Below are positions 1 to 7,480 of a DNA stretch of 40,870 nt, piece after piece. Both the position numbers and the translations under genes were made by a program. The notes below the pieces were generated by a model, which was given only the letters and a program-made list of their open reading frames with translations, was not told the origin of the DNA and did no database searches. The DNA is from a virus: positions 1-40,870 of the IMG/VR virus record IMGVR_UViG_3300044953_000273. One strand, 5' to 3'. Numbering within the stretch: the stretch's first letter is position 1; the number at the start of each line of letters is the position of its first letter.

Positions 1-2
1 GT

Positions 3-425
3 GGATTTGCTGAGCAACCAACTTATTTAAAAAATATCCCAATTCCTGGGGATAAACCAGTCTTTGAAGATCTTAACGTTAGATTTCTTATTGATGAAGA
101 ACTTCTCAACTATATGGAAATACAAAGATGGATAAGAGGTATTAATTATCCAGAGAGTTTAAGTGAAATTTATAATTTTCAAAAACAAAAAGAACAATTT
201 ACTGGATTTACTGATCAAAAAAATCTTTACTCAGATGCAACAATGGTTGTACTGAATAGTAAGCAATTGCCACAGTTTCAGGTAAAATTTGAAAATATTT
301 TTCCATACACATTAAGTGCTATGCAAATGGATGCAACAGTAGAGGACTACTCCTACTTTACAGCAGAAGTTTCTTTCAAGTATACTATATACGACATCTA
401 TGATATGAAGAATAAAAAATTATGA
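3..425 (+). CDS. gp3: Tail completion/sheath stabilizer protein gp3-like, 5' truncated by window edge
   Basis: The frame is open from base 3 with no start, so the N-terminus lies outside the window; about 140 residues are visible. The visible part ends in a beta-rich segment (FEDLNVRFLIDEELLNYM, later DYSYFTAEVSFKYTIYDIYD) like the T4 tail-tube fold family, which includes gp3, gp19 and gp54. The gp3 call rests mainly on position: in T4-like cyanophages gp3 lies directly upstream of uvsY, as here. gp3 caps the head-proximal end of the tail tube and stabilises the contracted-sheath precursor. The stop overlaps the uvsY start (ATGA). A different tail-tube paralogue is the main alternative. Confidence 0.6.
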   Translation, partial: GFAEQPTYLKNIPIPGDKPVFEDLNVRFLIDEELLNYMEIQRWIRGINYPESLSEIYNFQKQKEQFTGFTDQKNLYSDATMVVLNSKQLPQFQVKFENIFPYTLSAMQMDATVEDYSYFTAEVSFKYTIYDIYDMKNKKL

Positions 426-859
426 CTTTTGATCTTGAAAATATTCAAGAGATGTGGGTTAAAGATTCCATCATGGATCCTGATAATTTGCATGACGAAT
501 CTTTAAAAATTCCAGCTCTTCATGCAAAATATCATGAACTTTATAATAATATAATTCTGTTAAAGAAAAAAGCAGAACAACAAAGAAAAAATATTCGTCA
601 TGAACGTTATGAATATTTTTCAGGAAAAGCAGATCCAGATGTGTATGTAAAAAATCCTTTTCTTAAAAAAATTCGTGATAAGGATACGATGCAAAAGTAT
701 CTTGATGCTGATGAAAAATTATCGGCAGTATCTCTTAAATTAGATTACTATGATACGATGATTAATTATATTGAGGACATTCTCAAACAAATTCATCAAC
801 GAAATTATCAAATCAAAAATGCTATTGAATTCATGAGATTCACTGCTGGGCTTGGATAG
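422..859 (+). CDS. uvsY: UvsY recombination mediator
   Basis: The protein has 145 residues; T4 UvsY has 137. The T4 architecture is recognisable: an N-terminal acidic helix, a basic helical segment (LLKKKAEQQRKN), the conserved YFSGKADPD region (T4 YYSGRGDGD), and a C-terminal helix ending IEFMRFTAGLG. In T4, UvsY loads UvsX recombinase onto single-stranded DNA coated with gp32. The start overlaps the end of gp3, so the two genes are translationally coupled. Its partner UvsX is encoded at 22139-23173. Confidence 0.9.
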   Translation: MTFDLENIQEMWVKDSIMDPDNLHDESLKIPALHAKYHELYNNIILLKKKAEQQRKNIRHERYEYFSGKADPDVYVKNPFLKKIRDKDTMQKYLDADEKLSAVSLKLDYYDTMINYIEDILKQIHQRNYQIKNAIEFMRFTAGLG

Positions 860-865
860 TGGTTG

Positions 866-873
866 AATAAATA
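866..873 (+). promoter_or_regulatory. Late promoter box upstream of uvsW
   Basis: AATAAATA lies 22 bases before the uvsW start, in a short gap. It differs from the T4 late consensus TATAAATA by one base. In T4 uvsW is transcribed only late, so a gp55-dependent promoter here fits the known expression pattern. Confidence 0.5.
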
Positions 874-894
874 TTCATAGCATAGATTATGTAA

Positions 895-2358
895 ATGTCG
901 GATTTAATCATTTCCAAGTCGAATGAGGTTTTTTTAAAGATAAAAGCAAAACCTCACATCGACTATGAACTTAGAGATCATTTCACTTTTGAACTAGAAA
1001 GTGCAAAGTTCATGCCGCAGTATCGTAATCGGCATTGGAATGGAGAAATACATTTATATAACACAAATACAAAACAAATTTATGTTGGTCTTTTAGACAA
1101 ACTTGTAAGTTTCTGTAAGAACCACGACTACTCTTATGAGTTTGTAGAAAACAAATATTACGGTCTTCCATTCGAAATTAACGAGATGATATCTTGTGAT
1201 GGAGTTAAAGACTACATGAAATCTATCTGTCGATTTGATCCAAGGGATTATCAAATTGACGGAGTATACGATGCTCTAAAACATAATAGAAGATTACTAA
1301 TATCTCCGACTGCATCAGGCAAATCTCTGATGATTTATTCACTCGTAAGGTACTATACAGCGAAGAAACAAAATATCCTGATAGTTGTTCCGACGACAAG
1401 TCTTGTAGAACAAATGTATAAAGACTTTCTAGATTATGGTTGGGATGTAGAAACATATTGTCACCGAATTTATTCGGGAAGAGAAAAGGATACAGACATG
1501 CCAGTTACAATTACAACATGGCAATCTGTTTATAAACTTCCCAGGACCTTTTTTGAAAAGTATAATGTAGTTATTGGAGATGAGGCTCACCTGTTTAAGA
1601 GTAAGTCTCTGGTGTCCATTATGACCAACTTACATCATGCTAAGTATAGATTTGGGTTCACTGGCACCTTAGACGGCACACAGACGCATAAATGGGTCTT
1701 AGAGGGACTGTTTGGACCAGCATACAAGATTACCAGAACATCTGAGTTGATGGAGAAGGGTCATATTTCAAAATTAGATATTACTTGTTTAGTTTTAAAA
1801 CATACTCCACAAAACTTTGAAACCTATGAAGATGAAATAAAATATCTCATATCTCATCAACAAAGAAATAAATTTATTACAAATTTAGCAAAAGATTTAA
1901 CTGGGAACACTCTAATATTATACAGTAGAGTTGCAACTCATGGGGATATTTTATATCAAATACTAAATAATATTGTGGATGAAACTAGAAAAGTTTTTTT
2001 TGTCCATGGGGGAGTAAGTGCAGACGAAAGGGAATTGGTGAGAGAAATAACTGAAAGAGAAAACAACGCGATTATCGTTGCCTCTTATGGAACTTTTTCT
2101 ACTGGTATCAATATTAAAAATCTCCATAACGTTATCTTCGCTTCACCCAGTAAATCCAAAATTAGAAATCTTCAAAGTATTGGACGAGTTCTTAGAAAGG
2201 GAAAAGACAAAGTAAAAGCAATGCTTTATGATGTTGCTGATGATTGTACTAAGAATTCAAGAAAAAATTATACATTAAATCACTTTATTGAAAGAATTAA
2301 AATATACAATGAAGAAAATTTTAATTATGACATACTTTCAATTAATTTAAAGACATGA
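895..2358 (+). CDS. uvsW: UvsW-type DNA/RNA helicase (superfamily 2)
   Basis: The protein has 487 residues (T4 UvsW about 500). The small N-terminal domain is followed by SF2 helicase motifs: Q-motif-like RDYQIDGV, Walker A SPTASGKS near residue 140, DEAH in GDEAHLFKS near 230, GFTGTL (motif III), and motif VI QSIGRVLRKGKDK. In T4, UvsW drives branch migration and fork regression and unwinds R-loops, switching replication from origin-dependent to recombination-dependent. The next gene overlaps its stop by 4 bases. No clear Shine-Dalgarno precedes the ATG. Confidence 0.93.
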   Translation: MSDLIISKSNEVFLKIKAKPHIDYELRDHFTFELESAKFMPQYRNRHWNGEIHLYNTNTKQIYVGLLDKLVSFCKNHDYSYEFVENKYYGLPFEINEMISCDGVKDYMKSICRFDPRDYQIDGVYDALKHNRRLLISPTASGKSLMIYSLVRYYTAKKQNILIVVPTTSLVEQMYKDFLDYGWDVETYCHRIYSGREKDTDMPVTITTWQSVYKLPRTFFEKYNVVIGDEAHLFKSKSLVSIMTNLHHAKYRFGFTGTLDGTQTHKWVLEGLFGPAYKITRTSELMEKGHISKLDITCLVLKHTPQNFETYEDEIKYLISHQQRNKFITNLAKDLTGNTLILYSRVATHGDILYQILNNIVDETRKVFFVHGGVSADERELVREITERENNAIIVASYGTFSTGINIKNLHNVIFASPSKSKIRNLQSIGRVLRKGKDKVKAMLYDVADDCTKNSRKNYTLNHFIERIKIYNEENFNYDILSINLKT

Positions 2359-2750
2359 TAGAAGACGATTTTTACTCTACAATAAAACTTACATCCGGTG
2401 AAGAAATATTTGCAAAAGTAGCTGTGTCTGATGAAGATAATCGCATGATGTTGATTTTAGATCATCCAGTTACAATTGAAAGTGTAGAGAGAAATGGAAA
2501 TGTTGTTGGATATAAATTAGAATCCTGGTTAAAAACTACAACAGAAGATATGTTTTTACTGAATATGCGTCATGTTATGACTATGACGGAATCGACAGAC
2601 ATTGAAATTATTTCTCTATATCAAAATTTTGTTAGACAATTTAACAAAATAAAAAAAGCAAGACAACCAAAGATTGATCGTAAAATGGGATATATTTCTA
2701 CTGTTGGTGATGCAAAAGACTTACTAGAAAAGATCTTTAAGAAGAGCTAA
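2355..2750 (+). CDS. Sm-like (LSm-fold) small protein, conserved in cyanophages
   Basis: The protein has 131 residues. The first 60 read like an Sm fold: a strand-turn start with LTSGEEIFAKV, then a strand with MLILDHPVTIE, a variable loop, and YKLESWLKTTTEDMFLL. The tail is basic (KIKKARQPKIDRK). The signature (T/K)SGE(E/D)I(F/I)A recurs in the protein at 17252-17590, suggesting paralogy. Sm-like proteins form RNA-binding rings (Hfq is the bacterial example), but no RNA-binding residues can be assigned here. It overlaps uvsW by 4 bases. The fold call is by pattern only. Confidence 0.55.
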   Translation: MIEDDFYSTIKLTSGEEIFAKVAVSDEDNRMMLILDHPVTIESVERNGNVVGYKLESWLKTTTEDMFLLNMRHVMTMTESTDIEIISLYQNFVRQFNKIKKARQPKIDRKMGYISTVGDAKDLLEKIFKKS

Positions 2751-2811
2751 ACCTTTTCTATCAAACCTAACAAAGAGAGTCTACTCATATATTTTGAGAG
2801 TGTCAAGAAAA

Positions 2812-2839
2812 TTGACATTAGATTATTAAATGTTATAAT
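2812..2839 (+). promoter_or_regulatory. Sigma70 early promoter driving gp55
   Basis: TTGACA (2812-2817) and TATAAT (2834-2839) are separated by 16 bp, and the -10 is extended (TGT before TATAAT). Both hexamers match consensus. Transcription should start near 2846, about 20 bases before the gp55 ATG. Confidence 0.85.
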
Positions 2840-2864
2840 ATCTACATAGTTTGGTTAATCTAAT

Positions 2865-3356
2865 ATGTACAGCGTAATGACAAAGAGAAAAAGACCAGAA
2901 CACTACGTTAACAACAAAGAATTTCTTGCTGCCCTGATTGAGTATCGCAAAAAAGTTACTGAGTCACGGGAGAACGGTACAATCTGTCCACAAATTCCAA
3001 GGTATATTGGAGAATGCTTTCTAAAAATTGCAACTCATTTATCATATAAACCAAATTTTGTAAACTACATGTTCAAAGAGGACATGATTAGTGATGGAAT
3101 TGAAAACTGTGTTCAGTACATTTACAATTTTGATCCAGAAAAATCTAATAATCCATTTGCTTATTTTACTCAAATTATTAACTACGCATTTTTGAGAAAA
3201 ATTCAAAAAGAAAAAAAGCAAATGGAGATCAAAGCAAAGATGATCGAACGTGGTGGATACGAAGTCGTGTTTTCTGAGGACGGAGATGTTGACGAATACA
3301 CCTCATCAGAGTATAATTCAATTAAGGAGTCTATATCTTCAAAACTCAGAAACTGA
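2865..3356 (+). CDS. gp55: Late transcription sigma factor gp55
   Basis: The protein has 163 residues (T4 gp55: 185). The sigma-region-2-like core is visible: helices ending in FVNYMFKEDMISDGIENCVQYI, then FDPEKSNNPFAYFTQIINYAFLRKIQKEKKQ, which resembles the sigma70 family segment for core binding and -10 recognition. It directs host RNA polymerase to late TATAAATA-type promoters, of which the window has many. A near-perfect sigma70 promoter lies just upstream, so the gene itself is probably expressed early. An in-frame ATG at 2877 is an alternative start. Its stop overlaps the gp47 start (TGATG). Confidence 0.9.
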   Translation: MYSVMTKRKRPEHYVNNKEFLAALIEYRKKVTESRENGTICPQIPRYIGECFLKIATHLSYKPNFVNYMFKEDMISDGIENCVQYIYNFDPEKSNNPFAYFTQIINYAFLRKIQKEKKQMEIKAKMIERGGYEVVFSEDGDVDEYTSSEYNSIKESISSKLRN

Positions 3357-4399
3357 TGAAAGTTGCCATTCTTACAGATACTCACTGGGGAGCCAGACGA
3401 GGATCTAAATTATTTCAAGATTACTTTGAATTATTTTATAAGGATGTGTTCTTTCCAATCTTAAAGAAGGAGGGAATCACTACGGTGATTCACATGGGTG
3501 ATGCTTTTGATAGTCGTAAATCAATTGATTATCAAAGTCTTGAATGGACTAAGAAAGTAGTTCTTGATCCTCTTTCTAAGTATAATGTTCATTTAATCAT
3601 TGGAAATCATGATTCGTATTACAAAAATACGAATTCTGTAAACTCTCCTGCTCTTCTATTGACTGGTTACAATAACATTAAAGTCTACGATGAGTGTGAT
3701 GAAATTGAACTGAATGGTAAAACTTTTCTTTTGCTTCCTTGGATCAATTGCGAAAATTACGATAAAACTATTTCACTCATAAAGTCCACCAAAGCAGAAG
3801 TTGCTCTTGGGCATTTAGAATTAAATGGATTCTATGCACATAGAGGTCATGTTATGGAAGAAGGTATTAATATTGAACCATTCAAAAAGTTCAAAAAAGT
3901 TTTTTCTGGACACTATCATACAAGATCTGATAATGGAAAGATTTTCTATGTGGGAAATCCTTATGAAATGTTCTGGAACGATGTGAATGATGTTCGTGGG
4001 TTCACAATCTTTGATACCGAAACCTATGAGCATGAGCACATTCAAAATCCACATAAAATGTTTTTCAGCATTTATTACGAGGACACTAATTACAAGTTGT
4101 TTAATACTTCTGAGTATCAGAACAAAATTGTAAAAGTTATTGTTCGTAAAAAGACAGATAGTAAGAACTTTGAAAAATTCATTGATAAGTTATACAATTC
4201 TGGTGTTGCTGATATGAAAATCGTGGAGAATCACGATTTTACTGGATGGAATGATAAAGTAGATTTGGAAGCATATGAATCCGAAGATACATTGTCAATT
4301 CTTAATCGTCATGTTGAAGAGTCGGATACTACCTTAGACAAATCCAAATTGCAGAGTATAATATCATCTATATATCAAGAGGCGTGTGAGTTAGTCTAG
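3356..4399 (+). CDS. gp47: gp47, nuclease subunit of the SbcCD/Mre11-Rad50-like recombination complex
   Basis: The protein has 347 residues (T4: 339). Metallophosphoesterase motifs appear in order: DTHWG near residue 8, GDAFDSRK, GNHDSYY, GHLELNG and SGHYHTR. Together with gp46 it resects double-strand ends for recombination-dependent replication and host DNA breakdown. It is separated from gp46 by a DUF3110-like gene, a cyanophage arrangement not found in T4. Confidence 0.94.
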   Translation: MKVAILTDTHWGARRGSKLFQDYFELFYKDVFFPILKKEGITTVIHMGDAFDSRKSIDYQSLEWTKKVVLDPLSKYNVHLIIGNHDSYYKNTNSVNSPALLLTGYNNIKVYDECDEIELNGKTFLLLPWINCENYDKTISLIKSTKAEVALGHLELNGFYAHRGHVMEEGINIEPFKKFKKVFSGHYHTRSDNGKIFYVGNPYEMFWNDVNDVRGFTIFDTETYEHEHIQNPHKMFFSIYYEDTNYKLFNTSEYQNKIVKVIVRKKTDSKNFEKFIDKLYNSGVADMKIVENHDFTGWNDKVDLEAYESEDTLSILNRHVEESDTTLDKSKLQSIISSIYQEACELV

Positions 4400-4400
4400 A

Positions 4401-4676
4401 ATGTATATTCTCACTATCGAAGAGAGAGAAGAACAAGGAGCGTTTTCTGTTGCCGATGACGATGGTGATAAAGTTCTCTACATGTTTGAAGAAGAAGATG
4501 ATGCATCAAGATATGCTATGCTTTTGGAAGAAGATGGATATCCAGATCTTAATGTAATGGAAATCGATGATGAACTTTTATTTCATGTTTGCGAAATAAA
4601 TGAACACAAGTATACTGTTATTACTCCTAACGACATCGTTGTGCCCCCAATAAAAAAAGATTATGATTTTATTTGA
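4401..4676 (+). CDS. DUF3110-like protein between gp47 and gp46
   Basis: The protein has 91 residues and is strongly acidic. It starts MYILTIEEREEQGAFSV and carries DGDKVLYMFEEEDDASRYAMLLEEDGYPDL, which matches the pattern of the cyanobacterial DUF3110 family (a strand, then V-L-x-MFE-x-x-DDAxRYAxxLE). It sits inside the gp47-gp46 operon: one base separates it from gp47 and it overlaps gp46 by 14 bases. Expression in step with the nuclease is therefore likely. The function is unknown. The family is otherwise mostly cyanobacterial, which supports a cyanobacterial host. Confidence 0.7.
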   Translation: MYILTIEEREEQGAFSVADDDGDKVLYMFEEEDDASRYAMLLEEDGYPDLNVMEIDDELLFHVCEINEHKYTVITPNDIVVPPIKKDYDFI

Positions 4677-6378
4677 AAAAATTAGATGGAAGAATTTTCT
4701 TTCAACTGGCAATAAATTTACTGAGGTAGATTTTCAAATCTCTTCCACTACTTTGATTATTGGAGTTAATGGGGCAGGTAAGAGCACTATTTTAGATGCT
4801 CTGACTTTTTCTCTGTTTGGTAAACCATATCGTAAGATCAACAAACCACAACTTCTTAATATCGTAAACGATAAAGATTGTCTTGTAGAAATTGAGTTTT
4901 CTGTGGGAAATACTCGATGGAAAATTCGTCGTGGAATCAAACCTAACATTTTTGAGATTCATAAAAACGGAAAAGTATTAGATCAACACGCATCTGCAAA
5001 TGATCAGCAGAAGTGGTTTGAGCAATCTGTTTTAAAGATGAATTATAAATCTTTCACTCAGATTGTAATTCTGGGGAGTGCCTCATTTATTCCGTTTATG
5101 CAACTTTCTGTGGTTCATCGTAGAGAAGTTATTGAGGATCTTCTTGACCTTAAAATTTTCTCTTCCATGAATGTTCTTATCAAAGAGAATATTCGCAGTG
5201 CAAAAGATTCTATTAAAACACTTGAACTGAAAAAAGATTCTCTAAAAGATAAAGTCGATATGCAGAAAGACTTTATCAAACAGATTGAAGAAAGTGGTCA
5301 AAAGGGAATCGATCAAAGAAAAATTAAAATCGATTCTATTTCAAATGAAATAAATGAAGTAGAAAGTAACATTCAAAAGATTGTTGTTAATATTGAAAAG
5401 AAGCAAAAACAACTCGAAGACTATATTGATGCTTCCGCAAAAGTTAGGAAACTCACAAATCTTCGAGCAAAGATTGAACAGAAAAAGGACAATATTGATA
5501 AGGAAGGTATCTTTTTTAACCAAAATGCAGTTTGCCCAACTTGCACTCAAAATATTGAGGAAGATTTTCGGTTAAATAGAATTGAAGTTCTCAGTTCTTC
5601 GATAAGGGAGTTAGATGAAGGTCTTTCCGAATTGGAGACTAAAATAGAAGAGGAAGAAACACGAGAACTTCAATTTCTTAACTTGTCGAAAGAGGTAACA
5701 AAACTAACTAATGGCATTTCTCAAAGCAACGTTCAAATTTTTGGACTTAGAAAACAGTCACGAGATTTGGAATCGGAAATTCAAGAAATTACCGAGAAAC
5801 TTGCAAATAGAGGTTCTGAGCATGAGAAGTTAGAAACTTTCAAAGAACAACTGAATAACACATTTAAATTACTCTCTGAACAAAGAGATGAGATTGACTA
5901 CCTCGATTATACATATTCTCTTCTAAAAGACAGTGGTGTAAAATCCAACATTATCAAGAAGTATCTACCCCTTATTAATCAGTCGGTTAATAAGTACCTA
6001 CAAATGATGGATTTCTATATTAATCTGCAACTTGATGAAGAATTTAATGAGGTAGTTCAATCTCCTATTCATGAAGACTTTACATATTCATCCTTCTCCG
6101 AGGGAGAAAAACAAAGAATAGATCTGGCTCTCTTGTTTACTTGGAGAGAGATTGCACAAATAAAAAATTCGGCAAATACAAATATCATGATTTTTGATGA
6201 AGTATTTGATTCCTCACTGGATACTGTGGGAACAGAGGAATTTTTAAAGATCATTCGTTTTGTAATTAAAGATGCTAATATCTTTGTGATTTCGCATAAA
6301 GAAGAAATTGCTGATAAGTTTGAATCAGTAATTAAGTTTGAAAAAATCAAAGGATTTAGTCGCATCTCTTCTACTTGA
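4663..6378 (+). CDS. gp46: gp46, ATPase subunit of the SbcCD/Mre11-Rad50-like recombination complex
   Basis: The protein has 571 residues (T4: 560). It is a Rad50/SbcC-type ABC ATPase: Walker A GVNGAGKST near residue 35, a long coiled coil on each side of a zinc-hook CPTC near residue 292, the ABC signature FSEGEKQRIDLAL near 480, and Walker B IMIFDEVFDSSLD near 508, followed by a switch histidine in ISHKEE. It partners gp47. Its N-terminal half lies in the same operon as gp47. Confidence 0.95.
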   Translation: MILFEKIRWKNFLSTGNKFTEVDFQISSTTLIIGVNGAGKSTILDALTFSLFGKPYRKINKPQLLNIVNDKDCLVEIEFSVGNTRWKIRRGIKPNIFEIHKNGKVLDQHASANDQQKWFEQSVLKMNYKSFTQIVILGSASFIPFMQLSVVHRREVIEDLLDLKIFSSMNVLIKENIRSAKDSIKTLELKKDSLKDKVDMQKDFIKQIEESGQKGIDQRKIKIDSISNEINEVESNIQKIVVNIEKKQKQLEDYIDASAKVRKLTNLRAKIEQKKDNIDKEGIFFNQNAVCPTCTQNIEEDFRLNRIEVLSSSIRELDEGLSELETKIEEEETRELQFLNLSKEVTKLTNGISQSNVQIFGLRKQSRDLESEIQEITEKLANRGSEHEKLETFKEQLNNTFKLLSEQRDEIDYLDYTYSLLKDSGVKSNIIKKYLPLINQSVNKYLQMMDFYINLQLDEEFNEVVQSPIHEDFTYSSFSEGEKQRIDLALLFTWREIAQIKNSANTNIMIFDEVFDSSLDTVGTEEFLKIIRFVIKDANIFVISHKEEIADKFESVIKFEKIKGFSRISST

Positions 6379-6425
6379 CGACTTTAAATCCTTCAACTAA
6401 ACTCAGATTATTGTCACCAAAAACT

Positions 6426-6725
6426 ATGAACGCTACTGAACTTAATAAAGCATTTCGTGAAGTTTATCTTCAAATGAAAGATCGTGCCTTTGTTGATGTT
6501 GATGACCTAATTCAAAAACGTCAAGAACTTGAATCTAAGCGTTTGGATTTTCTTGCCAATAAAGAATCAAAGTTTAGTATTGATGGTCATGAAGCTTTGG
6601 TTAGAATGTTAGATATGAAAAAGAATGGAATTATTGATAAAGAACATCGAGGGCACTATGAAGATCTTTTGATGGTCCGTCGAGCAAGAGTTAAATATTT
6701 TTATGATAATGATCTGGTTGCATAA
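6426..6725 (+). CDS. Hypothetical small protein
   Basis: From the ATG at 6426 the protein has 99 residues; the frame also opens at a TTG at 6375 overlapping gp46, but the ATG product begins MNATELNKAFREVY, a typical helical start. It is rich in charged helices (LIQKRQELESKRLDFLANKES, RRARVKYFYDNDL). No enzyme motif or membrane segment is visible. It sits between gp46 and the sulfotransferase-like gene and overlaps the latter by one base (TAATG). Confidence 0.65.
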   Translation: MNATELNKAFREVYLQMKDRAFVDVDDLIQKRQELESKRLDFLANKESKFSIDGHEALVRMLDMKKNGIIDKEHRGHYEDLLMVRRARVKYFYDNDLVA

Positions 6726-7411
6726 TGCCAACTTATAGACATAAACCAACAGGTAAGAGAATTCTTTTTGTTCATATTCCAAGAACTGCTGGAAGATTCT
6801 TTGATGAAAATTTGAGACTCAATGACTTTGAAGTTGAGCAAACTAATATTGGAAAATCAGTTGAAGGAATAGAAGCACTCCATTTTCACAGGGAATTGTA
6901 TGAAAAATATTTCGATGTAAAAGATATCCCTCATATTACAATCGTTAGAAATCCAATCAATAGATTCTTTTCTTCTTCAATCTTTATTCGAAGAATGTAC
7001 GGAAATGATGTTGATCATCTGTTAGAAGATGAGATGTATTTTCATTCCCTACTTCAAAATTTTCCTTTAACGGAGTCCGTAAATTGGTTTAGAAATCAAG
7101 TAGACTTTATTTCAGATAAAACAAATATTTGGAAGTTTGAAAATAAATTTGGTAAAGATTTTGAGAATTGGTTATCTGAAATCATTAGTATTCCTTTTAA
7201 AATTCATGATGTGCCATATCAAAAACTGAACACTGATGAGGACAATAAGGTTGTGAGGTCTGCTAAAATCATAGATAATCTTAGGAGATTTTACAGGAGG
7301 GACATTGAGCAACTCTACCCCGAACTGGCAACACCACAGCAAGAAGGAGCAGAAGCGGAAATTGAAACCGCAAGCACTTCGGCAAGCAAAAGCACGACTG
7401 AGCCACTTTAA
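6725..7411 (+). CDS. Sulfotransferase-family protein (P-loop-like)
   Basis: The protein has 228 residues. It has the two PAPS-binding signatures of the Sulfotransfer_2 superfamily: ILFVHIPRTAGRFF at residues 13-26 (5'-phosphosulfate loop; usual form HIPKTAGTSF) and ITIVRNPINRFFSS near residue 75 (3'-phosphate binding; usual form RDPxxRxxS). The lysine usual in the first loop is an arginine here. The C-terminal 35 residues are low-complexity (Ala/Thr/Ser/Glu). A substrate cannot be read from sequence; carbohydrate or lipid sulfation is possible. It is the last gene before a terminator. Confidence 0.7.
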   Translation: MPTYRHKPTGKRILFVHIPRTAGRFFDENLRLNDFEVEQTNIGKSVEGIEALHFHRELYEKYFDVKDIPHITIVRNPINRFFSSSIFIRRMYGNDVDHLLEDEMYFHSLLQNFPLTESVNWFRNQVDFISDKTNIWKFENKFGKDFENWLSEIISIPFKIHDVPYQKLNTDEDNKVVRSAKIIDNLRRFYRRDIEQLYPELATPQQEGAEAEIETASTSASKSTTEPL

Positions 7412-7423
7412 AAAGCGGCACAT

Positions 7424-7452
7424 GACCTCCACAAAACGTGGGGGTCTTGTTG
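7424..7452 (+). terminator. Rho-independent terminator after the sulfotransferase gene
   Basis: The hairpin GACCTCCAC-AAAA-C-GTGGGGGTC (one T-G wobble) is followed by a T-rich stretch TTGTTGT. It starts 13 bases after the stop codon. The T-run is broken by G, so efficiency may be moderate. Confidence 0.7.
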
Positions 7453-7480
7453 TATTGTAGGTTAATACCGAGGAAACCCT

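Noticed and set aside
5341-5550. Open frames on the opposite strand of gp46 and other large genes
   Set aside because: They mirror real coding regions, have no ribosome sites, and are poor in protein-like sequence.
7400-7480. Sigma70 promoter before the VWA gene
   Set aside because: Only a TATTGT-like -10 is visible, without extended -10 or -35; too weak to call.
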